60,957 bases of DNA from Coriobacteriia bacterium (lineage in GTDB: Bacteria; Actinomycetota; Coriobacteriia; Anaerosomatales; JAAXUF01): the NCBI GenBank assembly GCA_031292615.1, contig JARLGT010000038.1:1-60957 (forward strand), given 5' to 3'. The translations under genes were made by a program, and so were the position numbers. The notes beneath the pieces are model-generated. The model was not told where the DNA came from, ran no database searches, and saw only the letters and a program-made list of their open reading frames with translations. Of this stretch, positions 27,052 to 37,744 are shown piece after piece; positions within the stretch are counted from its first letter, which is position 1, and each line of letters begins with the position of its first letter.

Positions 27052-27566
27052 GAGCGCGCCTCCACGTCACTGGCGACGCACACACCCTTGAGGCCCGCAC
27101 CTGCGTCTCGCCACGCGGCCGAAAGCGATGCGCCGCGTTCGCCGAGCGGTTTGAGCACCAGAGTGCGGGCATCATCGTCGGTGATCAGGATGCTGACGAT
27201 CAGACCGTCGGCGGGCATGGAGTCCCCGAAGCGATCGCCCCACTCCACGACCGACACTCCGTCGGCTTCAAGCGTGCCCCAGTAGTCCAGGTCCTCGAGC
27301 TGATCGCCGGTCTCGAGACGGTAGAGATCGAAGTGATACAGCGGCAGGCGCCCCTCGTGAACGAGTAGGAGGTTGAACGTCGGGCTGGTCACCGGTTCGG
27401 CGACGCCAAGACCACGGGCGATACCCTTCGTGAGCTGCGTCTTGCCCGCGCCGAGGTCGCCGGACAGGATGAGCACATCGCCCGCGCTGAGCTGCGGCGC
27501 AAGTGCCTCGCCGAGCGCCTCGGTGGCGTCTCGGCTGGTGGTGTCGAACGCGACGGCGCGGGCCAT
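27048..27566 (-). CDS. tsaE: tRNA t6A biosynthesis ATPase TsaE
   Basis: P-loop ATPase of the TsaB-TsaD-TsaE complex, 172 aa. Walker A is LSGDLGAGKTQLTKGIA; SPTFNLLLVHEG, YHFDLYRLE and VVEWGDRF follow in the family order. I set the start at ATG 27566 ([19 protein letters not shown]), which overlaps the glycosylase stop by one base; an open frame further upstream belongs to the glycosylase region. It is slightly longer at the C-terminus than the common 150-160 aa. Confidence 0.93.
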   Translation of the reverse strand: MARAVAFDTTSRDATEALGEALAPQLSAGDVLILSGDLGAGKTQLTKGIARGLGVAEPVTSPTFNLLLVHEGRLPLYHFDLYRLETGDQLEDLDYWGTLEADGVSVVEWGDRFGDSMPADGLIVSILITDDDARTLVLKPLGERGASLSAAWRDAGAGLKGVCVASDVEARS

Positions 27567-28285
27567 CAGAACAGCCTCGTCTGGGCGTCGGGCGAGGTGT
27601 GAGCGGAGTCGGCCGGTGGCGTCGCGAGCGGGCCCTCGGCCGGAGGCGCAGTCGCAGTCGCAGGCACCACCGCGGCCTGCGCGGCTTCGTCGGTTCTCGC
27701 GACGTCGGCGCCGTCGGTGCGCGCCTGGGCGAGCAACTCGCGCAAGCGGCCGAAGTCGTCGAAGAGCGCGTCGCGCTTGGTGCGGTCGTAGATCGCGGCA
27801 GCCGGATGGAAGATCGGTAGCACCGTGAAACGGCCGGCACTCTGCGGGCGTCCGTGAAGGCGAGTGATGCCCGTCTCCGTCTTGAGCACGAACTTGGTCG
27901 CGAAGTTGCCCAGCGTCACGAGAACGTCTGGGTGGATGAGGCGAATCTGCTCGCGCAGGAATGGCGTACACGTCTCGATCTCGATCGGCTCCGGATCTCG
28001 ATTGCCGGGCGGTCGGCACTTCACCACGTTGGCGATGTAGACCTCGGCGCGGTAGAGCCCCGCGTGGGCGAGCAGCTCGTTGAGCAACTGGCCCGCGGCG
28101 CCTACAAATGGCTCGCCCTTCAAGTCCTCGTTCTTGCCCGGACCCTCGCCGATGAACATCACTCGAGCGTGTGGGTCACCAACGCCAAAGACGACGCGCG
28201 TGCGCGTTTCACCCAGCGGGCAGCGGTGGCAGTCGCCGATGTGCGTACGAAGCGCTTCGAGGTCTGGGCAGCCGAGGCCAGGCAC
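27566..28285 (-). CDS. Family 4 uracil-DNA glycosylase with a disordered tail ending QTRLF
   Basis: Iron-sulfur uracil-DNA glycosylase, 239 aa, excising uracil from DNA. Cluster cysteines are in DCHRCPL near the N-terminus and in [12 protein letters not shown] and IETCTPFL. Motif A is [18 protein letters not shown]; motif B is [10 protein letters not shown]. The catalytic domain ends near residue 190. About 50 Ala/Thr/Pro-rich residues follow and end with QTRLF, which fits the Q-x-x-L-F form of the sliding-clamp binding motif. GTG start; no strong ribosome site, so coupling to the upstream nitroreductase (14-base gap) is likely. Confidence 0.9.
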   Translation of the reverse strand: MPGLGCPDLEALRTHIGDCHRCPLGETRTRVVFGVGDPHARVMFIGEGPGKNEDLKGEPFVGAAGQLLNELLAHAGLYRAEVYIANVVKCRPPGNRDPEPIEIETCTPFLREQIRLIHPDVLVTLGNFATKFVLKTETGITRLHGRPQSAGRFTVLPIFHPAAAIYDRTKRDALFDDFGRLRELLAQARTDGADVARTDEAAQAAVVPATATAPPAEGPLATPPADSAHTSPDAQTRLF

Positions 28286-28299
28286 AGCACTCGGCCCGC

Positions 28300-28815
28300 T
28301 CAGATCCAGGTCGCGACCTCGGCGAGCGGTCGGCGGGCGGGACGACCCGCAGACTCCGCCGAGTAGCCCACCGGCAAGATCGCGATCGGCTCGATGGGAG
28401 CCTGGATGCCCAGAGCTTCGCGCACGGCGTCGGCGTCAAACGCGCCGATCCAACACGAGGCTAGGCCACGGTCGACAGCCGTGAGCAGGATGTTCTCAAC
28501 GGCAGCCGCGGAGTCTTGAATGCAGTAGAGCCGCTCACCGCGGTCCGAGTAACGCGCAGCGCACGGCCGAGGATCCACCGAGACAACGATGACTACGGGC
28601 GCAGCGGTCGCCCAACGCTGGCGCAGCGCCGTGCCGAGACGCTCGCGCGACTCCAGTGAACGGGCGATCGTGAAGCGCCACGGCTGGATGTTGCCGGCAG
28701 TGGGCGCGGTCACGGCGGCCTCGATCAGCGCGCGGATGTCCTCGTCGGCGACATCGAGCTTGCTGTTGAAGTGGCGCACACTGCGCCGCTTGGCCAAGAC
28801 CTCGGAGAACTCCAT
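28300..28815 (-). CDS. Nitroreductase-family flavoprotein
   Basis: FMN-dependent oxidoreductase of the nitroreductase family, 171 aa, probably a dimer. It begins [16 protein letters not shown] with the phosphate-binding R-R-S-V-R-x-F motif, then [16 protein letters not shown], a [25 protein letters not shown] stretch and the C-terminal ILPVGY. I chose ATG 28815 because AAGGAG lies seven bases upstream; the in-frame TTG at 28833 lies before that site. The physiological substrate is unknown. It may be the first gene of a unit running through the glycosylase and the tsaE-tsaB-tsaD genes. Confidence 0.88.
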   Translation of the reverse strand: MEFSEVLAKRRSVRHFNSKLDVADEDIRALIEAAVTAPTAGNIQPWRFTIARSLESRERLGTALRQRWATAAPVVIVVSVDPRPCAARYSDRGERLYCIQDSAAAVENILLTAVDRGLASCWIGAFDADAVREALGIQAPIEPIAILPVGYSAESAGRPARRPLAEVATWI

Positions 28816-28879
28816 GGACCGCTCCTTCGACAACGCATGAGCCTTGGTGACAGGGGCTTTCGGCCACCATAAGTGTCAC

Positions 28880-28885
28880 ATTCTA
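28880..28885 (-). promoter_or_regulatory. Possible -10 for the nitroreductase operon
   Basis: TAGAAT on the minus strand, 65 bases before the nitroreductase start, is the same hexamer seen at groES and guaB3. No convincing -35 is seen, so this is tentative. Confidence 0.3.
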
Positions 28886-28991
28886 GCCCATGCCCTCAAG
28901 CCCCTGCATGCCAAACGCCGAGACCAACACAATCCCCAACGCAGGGACACCGCCGAGCACGTCGAAAGCTTACATCGGAGGTGAGGGCCGT

Positions 28992-29363
28992 ATGTATGAC
29001 AAGCATCCAGACGTGACCGATGAGGATCTGGGTATTCGCGCGTTCCAGATCAAGAGGGCCAAGGCTGTTGAAAGAGCGATCCAGCTGATCCGGCATGGCC
29101 TAGGCCAAGGCTGGAAGGATCTCACAGGCGAAGAGATCGACGAGCTTGAGTGGGTGCTCGGCGAGCTATGGTCGTACGTAGCTCGTGCGCACTGGGACGA
29201 CCTGCGCTTTGGCCAGGTGACAACGCGCGACATCATCAAGATGCTCACATTGGGAAGCCAGATGCGTCGCCACGCGCGCAACAACATCGAGATCTTGCGC
29301 GAGATCGATGCGATCGTGTCGGCCGAGTCGCAGGGCAGCTATCAAGAGCCCGACGAGGCCTAA
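28992..29363 (+). CDS. Hypothetical protein, acidic and alpha-helical
   Basis: A 123 aa protein on the plus strand starting MYDKHPDVTDEDLGIRAFQ. GGAGGTGA is 7 bases before the ATG and favours this start over an ORF opening at 28890. It is predicted mostly helical, with many Glu/Asp, no signal peptide, no membrane span and no cysteine. The segments QIKRAKAVERAIQLIRHGLGQG and EIDELEWVLGELWSYVARAHWDD look amphipathic. I do not recognise it. It stands alone between divergent nitroreductase and convergent V-ATPase genes, with a terminator behind it. Confidence 0.7.
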   Translation: MYDKHPDVTDEDLGIRAFQIKRAKAVERAIQLIRHGLGQGWKDLTGEEIDELEWVLGELWSYVARAHWDDLRFGQVTTRDIIKMLTLGSQMRRHARNNIEILREIDAIVSAESQGSYQEPDEA

Positions 29364-29391
29364 GGCTCCACAAACTCGCACGGCAAAGAAC

Positions 29392-29422
29392 GATGGCCCC
29401 GGGAGAGTATCCCGGGGCCATC
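29392..29422. terminator. Bidirectional terminator between the hypothetical gene and the V-ATPase operon
   Basis: A perfect 13-base stem (GATGGCCCCGGGA with TCCCGGGGCCATC) and 5-base loop lies between convergent genes ending at 29363 and 29445. The minus side continues GTTCTTTG, the plus side TGCTTGTG. It likely stops transcripts from both directions. Confidence 0.75.
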
Positions 29423-29444
29423 TGCTTGTGCTCTGGTAGTGCAG

Positions 29445-30098
29445 TTACTTCGCGGCCAGCGCCGCGCGCTTCTTCGCCTCGATCTTCTTCTTGACCTTCT
29501 TGAGGCGGAACAGATCCTCACGCGCACGCTCGTCGAGCGTCTGGCTGATATAGCTGACCTGCTCGATGAGCGAAGGCACCGTAATCTGCTCGAGCGCGTT
29601 GACTCGGCGGTTCGTCTTGTTGATCTCTTCGCCGAGTCGCTTCAGGCGGGTCTCGATGTCGGCGTATTCGATGATGACGTCGAGGATCTTCTCGAACTTC
29701 TCGGCAGTCTCGTCGACTCGTGAGGAGACGCCGGTGACCGAGTAGCCTCGTGTGAACGACGACTTGATCGGGCTCTCGCCCTTGGTCACGACCGGGACCG
29801 ACACGCCCATGATCTTGGTACCGGTCATCTCCACGACGATCTCGCCCTTCGTGGCAAGGCCCGCGGAGCGCAGCGCAACGACGCCGTCGACCGCTTGAGC
29901 GACGGCCAGAGAGTACTGGGCCTCGCGAACGGTCTTCTGAATCGAGTCCGAGAGTCGAAGCGTCTCGTCCATGACGCCCATGAACTCGATGAGCAGCGCG
30001 TCACGCTTCTGCTTGAGCAGGTCCATGCCCTGCTGAGCCAGACCGATCTGCTGCTTGCGCTCGAGGAGCTCTGCTCGTGTTGGTCGTACTTCTTCCAT
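29445..30098 (-). CDS. atpD: V/A-type ATPase subunit D
   Basis: Central rotor stalk, 217 aa, a long antiparallel coiled coil that turns inside the A3B3 ring. It begins with the family segment RPTRAELLERKQQIGLAQQGMDLLKQKRDALL and has ETRLKRLGEEINKTNRRVNALEQITVPSL, the classic subunit D signature. The C-terminus is Lys/Arg-rich. Last gene of the H-I-K-E-C-F-A-B-D operon, 3 bases after B, followed by a terminator. Confidence 0.96.
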   Translation of the reverse strand: MEEVRPTRAELLERKQQIGLAQQGMDLLKQKRDALLIEFMGVMDETLRLSDSIQKTVREAQYSLAVAQAVDGVVALRSAGLATKGEIVVEMTGTKIMGVSVPVVTKGESPIKSSFTRGYSVTGVSSRVDETAEKFEKILDVIIEYADIETRLKRLGEEINKTNRRVNALEQITVPSLIEQVSYISQTLDERAREDLFRLKKVKKKIEAKKRAALAAK

Positions 30099-30101
30099 GG
30101 G

Positions 30102-31547
<1,446 letters not shown>

Positions 31548-31550
31548 GTG

Positions 31551-33311
31551 CTAGTACACCTCGATTCCAGCGATGTCCTCGACGACCTTTGCCGTCATCT
31601 CTCGCATCTTGGCGAGCGATTCCTCATGTGGCGTGGTCTTGAGCACCGCGATCTCGTCACGGATGGGCAGGTCGAGGATCTCGCGAAGAGCAACTCCGCG
31701 GTTCAGAGCGCCGGTGGCGGCGTCGTTGAACGCCAGGATCGTCTTGAGGATCCAGTACTGCTTATCCGGCGGGCAGTACGCATCGACCTCGTCGAATGCG
31801 AACTGCTGGAGGAAGTCCTCACGCAGCATTCGAGCGATTTCGAGGATGAGCTTCTCGGACTCCGGAAGTGCGTCCGGGCCGACCAGCTGCACGATCTCTT
31901 GCAGCTCGGTCTCCTTCTGCAGGATCGACATCGCACGCTCGCGATGCTCGAGCCAGTCCGGGGCAACGTTCGTCTCGTACCAACCGCGCACCTGGCCGAG
32001 GAACAGCGTGTAGCTCTTCGTCCAGCTGATGGCCGGGAAGTGGCGGCGGTGGGCTAGCGAGGTGTCGAGCGCCCAAAACGCGCCCGTGACTCGCAGGGAG
32101 TTCTGCGTCATCGGCTCGGACATGTCACCACCGGCCGGCGACACCGCACCGACCATCGTGACGGAGCCGATACGATCGTCGTCGTCGCTGCCGAGCGGCT
32201 TGACTCGACCACTTCTCTCGTAGAACGCGGCGAGACGTGTGGCCAGATACGCCGGGTATCCTTCCTCACCCGGCATCTCCTCGAGCCGACCGGACACCTC
32301 GCGGAGTGCCTCACCCCACCTGGAGGTAGAGTCGGCCATCATCGCGACGTTGTAGCCCATGTCGCGGTAGAACTCTGCGAGCGTGGCGCCTACGTAGATC
32401 GAGGCCTCGCGGGCCGCGACCGGCATGTTCGATGTGTTGGCGACGAGCACCGTGCGGTCCATGAGCGGCGCATCGTGACGAGGGTCGTCAAGGTGCGGGA
32501 ACTCGGTGAGGACCTCAGTCATCTCGTTGCCGCGCTCGCCGCAGCCGATGTAGACGATGATGTCGACGTCGGCCCACTTGGCCAGCGACTGCTGGGTGAC
32601 CGTCTTGCCTGTGCCGAAACCGCCCGGGATGATCGCGTTGCCGCCCAGGGCGATCGGGAAGAACGTGTCCAGGATCCGCATGCCCGTCGTAAACGGCGTG
32701 GTCGGGTCCATCTTCTTGACGTACGGACGTCCCTGACGTACTGGCCAGCGCTGGCTCATGCAGATCTCGGTGCCATCCTCGAGCGTCGCGACGACCGTGT
32801 CTACGTTGTACTTGCCAGCCGAGATGACGCTGGCGATCTTGGAGTTCTTGGTGTTCGGCGGAACCATGACCTTGTGCAGGATGGTCTGGCCCTCGGGAAT
32901 CGTCCCGACGACGTCGCCGCGTCCGACCATGTCGCCAACGGCGACGGTCGGTGTGAACTCCCACAGCTTCTCGCGGTCAAGCGCCGAGGCCCGCGTTCCA
33001 CGCTCGATGTAGTCACCGCTCTGAGCCGCGATGACGGGCAGCGGGCGCTGGACGCCGTCGTAGATCGATGTCAGCAGACCCGGGCCAAGCTCGACCATCA
33101 GCGGGCCTTCGGTCGACTCGACGATCTCGCCGACCTTCAGGCCGGACGTGTCTTCATATACCTGGATCGTGGCCGTGTCGCCCTCAAGGCGGATGACCTC
33201 GCCCATGAGGCCCTCTTCGCCTACGCGGACGATATCGTACATACGGGCGCCCCGCATGCCGTCCGCGACCGCGACCGGGCCGGTGATCTTTGCAATCGTT
33301 CCGACGATCAT
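31551..33311 (-). CDS. atpA: V/A-type ATPase catalytic subunit A
   Basis: Catalytic subunit, 586 aa, with the bulge (non-homologous) region specific to V/A ATPases. Walker A is [12 protein letters not shown]; the catalytic Glu lies in [48 protein letters not shown] and [15 protein letters not shown] are the usual downstream blocks. The N-terminus is [16 protein letters not shown]. The first ATG begins one base after subunit F. No intein is present, unlike many archaeal and eukaryotic A subunits. Confidence 0.97.
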   Translation of the reverse strand: MIVGTIAKITGPVAVADGMRGARMYDIVRVGEEGLMGEVIRLEGDTATIQVYEDTSGLKVGEIVESTEGPLMVELGPGLLTSIYDGVQRPLPVIAAQSGDYIERGTRASALDREKLWEFTPTVAVGDMVGRGDVVGTIPEGQTILHKVMVPPNTKNSKIASVISAGKYNVDTVVATLEDGTEICMSQRWPVRQGRPYVKKMDPTTPFTTGMRILDTFFPIALGGNAIIPGGFGTGKTVTQQSLAKWADVDIIVYIGCGERGNEMTEVLTEFPHLDDPRHDAPLMDRTVLVANTSNMPVAAREASIYVGATLAEFYRDMGYNVAMMADSTSRWGEALREVSGRLEEMPGEEGYPAYLATRLAAFYERSGRVKPLGSDDDDRIGSVTMVGAVSPAGGDMSEPMTQNSLRVTGAFWALDTSLAHRRHFPAISWTKSYTLFLGQVRGWYETNVAPDWLEHRERAMSILQKETELQEIVQLVGPDALPESEKLILEIARMLREDFLQQFAFDEVDAYCPPDKQYWILKTILAFNDAATGALNRGVALREILDLPIRDEIAVLKTTPHEESLAKMREMTAKVVEDIAGIEVY

Positions 33312-33312
33312 G

Positions 33313-33645
33313 TCATCCCCGCCTCAGCGTGATATCGAAGCCGATCGCTCGCCTGATGAGCCTTGAGAGGTAGGCCCGGTGGTCCTCACCTATCTCAAGC
33401 TTCTCCCTGATCGGCAGGGAGACCACGATCGGCCGGTATATCGAATCGATCTTCCTTTGGATCCGTTCATCGACTGCGGTCATCAAGCGCTCATGAACCG
33501 CGATGATGCCGGTGGCATCATCGTCGAGCAGTGACGCTAGCCGAGAACGGGTCATCTCGGGTGACTCCATTACCTCGACATCGACTCCTGCGAGTCGGAA
33601 CCCGTCAGCCGTGTCGGCATCGGTGAGAACGACGAGCTTATACAA
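33313..33645 (-). CDS. atpF: V/A-type ATPase subunit F
   Basis: Small rotor-stalk accessory, 110 aa, Rossmann-like: [22 protein letters not shown], then [12 protein letters not shown] and [34 protein letters not shown]. The TTG start (33643-33645) overlaps the subunit C stop by 8 bases and has GGAGG nine bases upstream, which supports the non-ATG choice. Confidence 0.94.
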   Translation of the reverse strand: MYKLVVLTDADTADGFRLAGVDVEVMESPEMTRSRLASLLDDDATGIIAVHERLMTAVDERIQRKIDSIYRPIVVSLPIREKLEIGEDHRAYLSRLIRRAIGFDITLRRG

Positions 33646-34732
33646 GGATCAGCTCCTCCCTCACCCGGTCCGCCGGCATACCGACGGCCTTACCTTTGAC
33701 GATGATGCGCAAGTTGGTGATCTCGTTCTGCTTGCCGTAGAGATACGCGATGGCGACTCCGACCCCTTGGGGGTCGCGAATGCTCGACTGGAGCGCTGTT
33801 CGCATGAGCATCTCTTCAAGAGCACGCTCGAACACGGGAATCGAAGCGTTCTCGAGGTAGCGCAGGGCAGCGGCGTCCAGCGCGGAAGCGTACACAGTCC
33901 TCTTGAGACGATCGAGCACCTCATCCACGTCGGAGAGCTTCGCAAGTTCCAAGAAGAGGTCCTTGCGAACTACACGTCCGCCCTCGAGAAAGTACCTACT
34001 CGCGTTGGCGGACTCGGCGTCTGCCTTCAAGAGGCGGAACACCATGACGAGGTTCGCCGTGTCGATCTGCAGCCCCAAGATGCGCCGTGCAACGGACACG
34101 TCCACAGCATTGCCTGTGAGCCGGCTTGAGGCCCACTCGGCGTACTGCCGGTCCAGCGCCAACTCGAGAGGCGCCAAGTCGTTGTCTCGCGCATACTCCG
34201 GGTAGAACTGACGCAGCGGCGCAGCGTAGGGCAAGCCCCACATCGCCATCGTGTCGATGACCGCGCGTACGTCGTCGAAACGAGTGAGCGCCTCGAGCTC
34301 GTCCTCGCCGAGATAGCCGGCCGGGAAGAAGTTCGACTTGATCTCGTCCAGTGACACATGGTTGTGCGCCCCACGCAGGATCGTCTTGATGTTGAAGACG
34401 TCCCAGCGACCGAGCAGTGTCGAAAGCAGCTTGCGCGCCTTCGGATCCACAAAGGACAACACTTTGCGGTACGCCCGCACCATGTTCACTCGAAGCGCTT
34501 CATCGATGACGTCGGAGGTGAAACCGTGGACCACCTCGCCCTCGAGATCAGTTTGGTACTCGGTCTCCATGAGGGTCTTGACGGTCGTGGCGACGTCCGG
34601 CAGCTCGATCAAACGCTCGTAAAACGCGTGCGGCAAGAGATGCGAACGCATGCCTCGAAGGCGTGCGTTTGCATACCCCGCGTCGGTCTCGGGGACCGTC
34701 GTGTTGCCTGCCGTGACGACAGCCTTGCTCAT
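33638..34732 (-). CDS. atpC: V/A-type ATPase subunit C
   Basis: Socket linking the rotor shaft to the membrane ring, 364 aa, all-helical. The family start DAGYANARLRGMRSHLLPHAFYERLIELPD and internal FVDPKARKLLSTLLGRWDVFNIKTILRGA are visible, as is EITNLRIIVKGKAVGMPADRVREELI at the end. Its ATG overlaps the subunit E stop by 4 bases. Confidence 0.94.
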   Translation of the reverse strand: MSKAVVTAGNTTVPETDAGYANARLRGMRSHLLPHAFYERLIELPDVATTVKTLMETEYQTDLEGEVVHGFTSDVIDEALRVNMVRAYRKVLSFVDPKARKLLSTLLGRWDVFNIKTILRGAHNHVSLDEIKSNFFPAGYLGEDELEALTRFDDVRAVIDTMAMWGLPYAAPLRQFYPEYARDNDLAPLELALDRQYAEWASSRLTGNAVDVSVARRILGLQIDTANLVMVFRLLKADAESANASRYFLEGGRVVRKDLFLELAKLSDVDEVLDRLKRTVYASALDAAALRYLENASIPVFERALEEMLMRTALQSSIRDPQGVGVAIAYLYGKQNEITNLRIIVKGKAVGMPADRVREELILV

Positions 34733-35307
34733 GAGAACAGTACCTTCGCCACATCGGCCTGGAGCATTTGACGCGTGCGGTCGAGACGGTCCTCGAGGGT
34801 ATTGCGGCGGACGATGCGTCCGTCAAACGCCTCGACGACCAAGCCGCCCGCAGTCTGCAGCGTCGGATCGATCGTGGCCGACAACCCCGCAGCCTCTGCA
34901 GCGCGCGAAGCAAGCGCCGCATCGGCCGGAGCGACCTCGATGGTCACAGCGCCTTCGAGCCCTTCGAGCGCCTCCTTGGCAAGCGCCAGGAAGAGCTGTT
35001 CGTACGTGCCGCTGGACCGCGACTCCGACAGCTTCGCGAGCGCGGCATCGAACACCGCAACGACGGCATCGCCCTTGACGGATGACACGATCATCTTCGA
35101 CTCAAGACGCGCTGCGTTGACCGTCTTGGCGGCTGCTGCATTTGAGACACTTTCGGCCTGACGAGTGAAGCGGTCGTGAATCTGTTCGGCCTCCCGCTTG
35201 CCCTCCTCGACGATGAGCCGCGCATGCTCGCGCGCCTCTTCGAGAACGGCTTCGGAGTCAGCCTGCGCTTGCTCGTCCAGCGCTCTCAGGATGTCTTCGA
35301 TGGCCAT
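34729..35307 (-). CDS. atpE: V/A-type ATPase subunit E
   Basis: Peripheral stalk subunit, 192 aa. The N-terminal half is a charged helix, from DILRALDEQAQADSEAVLEEAREHARLIVEEG to RFTRQAESVSNAAAAK, pairing with subunit H (G-type). The C-terminal head contacts B: AVTIEVAPADAALA and GGLVVEAFDGRIVRRNTLEDRLDRTRQML, the family signature. GAGAGGGA precedes the ATG. Same direction as its neighbours. Confidence 0.94.
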   Translation of the reverse strand: MAIEDILRALDEQAQADSEAVLEEAREHARLIVEEGKREAEQIHDRFTRQAESVSNAAAAKTVNAARLESKMIVSSVKGDAVVAVFDAALAKLSESRSSGTYEQLFLALAKEALEGLEGAVTIEVAPADAALASRAAEAAGLSATIDPTLQTAGGLVVEAFDGRIVRRNTLEDRLDRTRQMLQADVAKVLFS

Positions 35308-35351
35308 AGGAACGTCCCTCTCTTACGGATCGACGGTTGAACTGCCCTCGT

Positions 35352-35666
35352 CTAGCCGTTGAGGAGGATTGCCATAACGAAGCCGAGCAGGACGATAACC
35401 TCAGGCAGAGCGGTGAGGGTGAGCACGAAGACGCGCTCTTCCGGACGCTCAGCGAGGGTACCCTGACCGGCGGAGCCGATCCTGGCCTGCGCGTAGCCTG
35501 CTGCCATTGCCGAGATACCCATGGCCAGTGCGGCGCCGAGCGTCTTGACGGCGTCTGCCATCGTCGTGACCTTGGTCGCGTCAGCACCGAACGCAACTGC
35601 AGGAACGACCAGAACCCCCAACAACGTGCACCAGAACACATACTTAGCGAGCCTCTTGCTGATCAT
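35352..35666 (-). CDS. atpK: V/A-type ATPase proteolipid subunit K
   Basis: Membrane rotor-ring proteolipid, 104 aa. The first hydrophobic stretch (about 9-27, ending VAFGA) resembles a signal or extra span, followed by two spans that form one hairpin: LGAALAMGISAMAAGYAQARIG and VFVLTLTALPEVIVLLGFVMAILL. The ion-binding carboxylate is Glu in ALPEV. This is a two-helix hairpin, not the fused four-helix form of Enterococcus. The residues around Glu lack the T and Y partners of sodium-type NtpK, so proton use is slightly favoured, but the sequence does not decide it. Confidence 0.9.
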   Translation of the reverse strand: MISKRLAKYVFWCTLLGVLVVPAVAFGADATKVTTMADAVKTLGAALAMGISAMAAGYAQARIGSAGQGTLAERPEERVFVLTLTALPEVIVLLGFVMAILLNG

Positions 35667-35671
35667 GTACG

Positions 35672-37699
35672 CTACTCCCCTCCGGTCTTGTGGAACGGCT
35701 TGTACTCCTTGTTACTCGTCTCAAAGAACCCCCCGAAGAACTCGAGGAAGTTCAGACGAATCGCGTGAATTGTTGGCGTGAACGCGCAGATGACGAAGTT
35801 CAGAATCTGCAGCGGAACAGCCAACAGAAGACCGATGACTGGGTTGCCCATCTTGATGGCGATCCCGTTGACGGCCGTGGCGAAGATGGCGCCGGCGAGG
35901 CCGACGGCCATGATTCGCAGATAGCTCGCAATGTGGGTCAGCGCAAGGATGGATTCAATGCCTCCGTTGATGGAGCCACCCTTGATTGCGTAGAACAGAC
36001 CCATGAACAGGAGCAGCGCGGCTGCGGCCTGAAGCACCAGAGCCCACGTGCTGCCAACGCTCACGGTCAGCAGTGCACCGAAGACGACCATCAGGATCAG
36101 GAAGACAAAGCCAACAACGAACGCGACGATGCCGCCCTTCTCATATACATGAGACCAGTGCTTCGTCTTGATCCCGTTATAGATGCCTAGTGCTAGACCC
36201 AGCAGCACCTGCACGAGCCCGACCACAATGGCGATGATGAGGAACGGAATCAACATCTCCGTCGAGGTACGTTCGAACGGCAACAGCTGCGTGGCGCCAG
36301 CCGGAACGGTTCCGAATCCGATGGCTCCGTTGAGGCTGTAGATCGGCTGGATGAGGTTTGCGAACTGCGGACCCAGCAGGTTGCCGAAGAACTCGCCAAA
36401 GACGAATCCGAAGATGATTACCGAGGTTGCCGCGGGGCCAAGCACCGCTGTTGCGAGCTGGACACCGTCGTTGTCCGGGAACTTCATGCGCAGCCAGATG
36501 ACCGTGCCGAGCATGACGAGTCCGTAGCCGATGTCTCCTACGATCATGCCGAAGAACAGCGGGTAGAAGAGCGCCAACATCCAGGTCGGGTCGTAGGTGC
36601 CGTACATCGGCTTGCCCATGACACCCATGAGCGACTCGAAAGGCTTGAGGTAGCCGGGGTTGTCCAGAGCCACCGGGGCGTTGGCGAAGTCCTTCTCGGT
36701 GATCTCGAGCTGCGAAACCACGATGTCGTCGCCGAACTGCTTCTTGAGGTCGGCTTCAACCTCGGGAAGATCCGCAACCGGGACCCAACCGTCGATCATG
36801 AACGCATATTCGGTGCGGCCGAACTGCGGGATCGCGACGATCTCGTCGATGCGGTCGACCAGCACGTCGCGAGCCGTGGCCAGCTTCGTGTACCACTTGT
36901 GCGCCATCTCGGTGAGTTCGCTACGAATCTTGTCCAGCTCGGCCGGCAGTTCTTCGCGACGCTGACGGATGTTCTGGTAGGCGACGTCGAGCGGCATCTC
37001 CTGGAAGTCCTGCGGCAGACGAATCTGGTTGACGTTCTCCATCGCGAGGAACTTGTGAACCGGCTCGGCGTACTGGCGAGCGTAGACGACGATTGCCGCC
37101 GTGGTCGTCTCGTCGATATCGGTAGAGAGGATCTCGCACTGCGACTTCGTGAGCTTGTCCAGCTCGACCTGCAGGTGCTCGAGGCCCTCCTTGTAGCGGC
37201 GCTCGACCAGCAGCGCCACGCTATCGAACTGCCCGGTGACGACCAGCTGCTTTGCGAGCGGTTGGATCTTGGACAGGATCGGCTCGTAGCGAGCGAGAAG
37301 TGCGAGCTCTGACTCGGTCTGCGTATGCAGCGAAGCCAAGTCCGCCGTCTTCTCTTCGACCTCGCCGATCGCCGAGGAGATCTCGACAGCGAGCTCGTCT
37401 GGCTTGAGGTGCCAGAGGCGCTCGTACTCGACCGTGCGCGACTTCGGGTCTATGCCTCCCTCAGGCTCCGAGAGCGTCTTGAGGATGGCGCGCACACGTA
37501 TGAGCAGCTCATCGAGCTGGTCGTACGTCTTGACCTCGTCGCCCGCGATCTCCATGCGGTCGAGTGCGACCTCGCCGCTCTGGATCTTCTTCGAGAGGTC
37601 CTCGATGTGGATCTTGCCTTGTTCGTGAAGCGCACTCACGACGTCGAGAAACAAGCCCTTCGGGCCTATGATCTCGACCTTTGCCATCGGGACTAGCAC
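35672..37699 (-). CDS. atpI: V/A-type ATPase membrane subunit I
   Basis: Large stator subunit a/I, 675 aa. The N-terminal half (to about 340) is a cytoplasmic coiled-coil with LVPMAKVEIIGPKGLFLDVVSALHEQG; the C-terminal half has about seven to eight spans with PLFFGMIVGDIGYGLVMLG, RIMAVGLAGAIFATAVNG carrying the conserved Arg of the ion path, and FLEFFGGFFETSNKEYKPF at the end. Three GTG starts are possible. I used 37699 since GGAGG sits 8 bases upstream; one at 37708 directly abuts the ribosome site. Confidence 0.94.
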   Translation of the reverse strand: MLVPMAKVEIIGPKGLFLDVVSALHEQGKIHIEDLSKKIQSGEVALDRMEIAGDEVKTYDQLDELLIRVRAILKTLSEPEGGIDPKSRTVEYERLWHLKPDELAVEISSAIGEVEEKTADLASLHTQTESELALLARYEPILSKIQPLAKQLVVTGQFDSVALLVERRYKEGLEHLQVELDKLTKSQCEILSTDIDETTTAAIVVYARQYAEPVHKFLAMENVNQIRLPQDFQEMPLDVAYQNIRQRREELPAELDKIRSELTEMAHKWYTKLATARDVLVDRIDEIVAIPQFGRTEYAFMIDGWVPVADLPEVEADLKKQFGDDIVVSQLEITEKDFANAPVALDNPGYLKPFESLMGVMGKPMYGTYDPTWMLALFYPLFFGMIVGDIGYGLVMLGTVIWLRMKFPDNDGVQLATAVLGPAATSVIIFGFVFGEFFGNLLGPQFANLIQPIYSLNGAIGFGTVPAGATQLLPFERTSTEMLIPFLIIAIVVGLVQVLLGLALGIYNGIKTKHWSHVYEKGGIVAFVVGFVFLILMVVFGALLTVSVGSTWALVLQAAAALLLFMGLFYAIKGGSINGGIESILALTHIASYLRIMAVGLAGAIFATAVNGIAIKMGNPVIGLLLAVPLQILNFVICAFTPTIHAIRLNFLEFFGGFFETSNKEYKPFHKTGGE

Positions 37700-37744
37700 G
37701 TCGACCACCCTCCCCGGTGTCGGTACGTCCCGTCGAGCCCGCTG

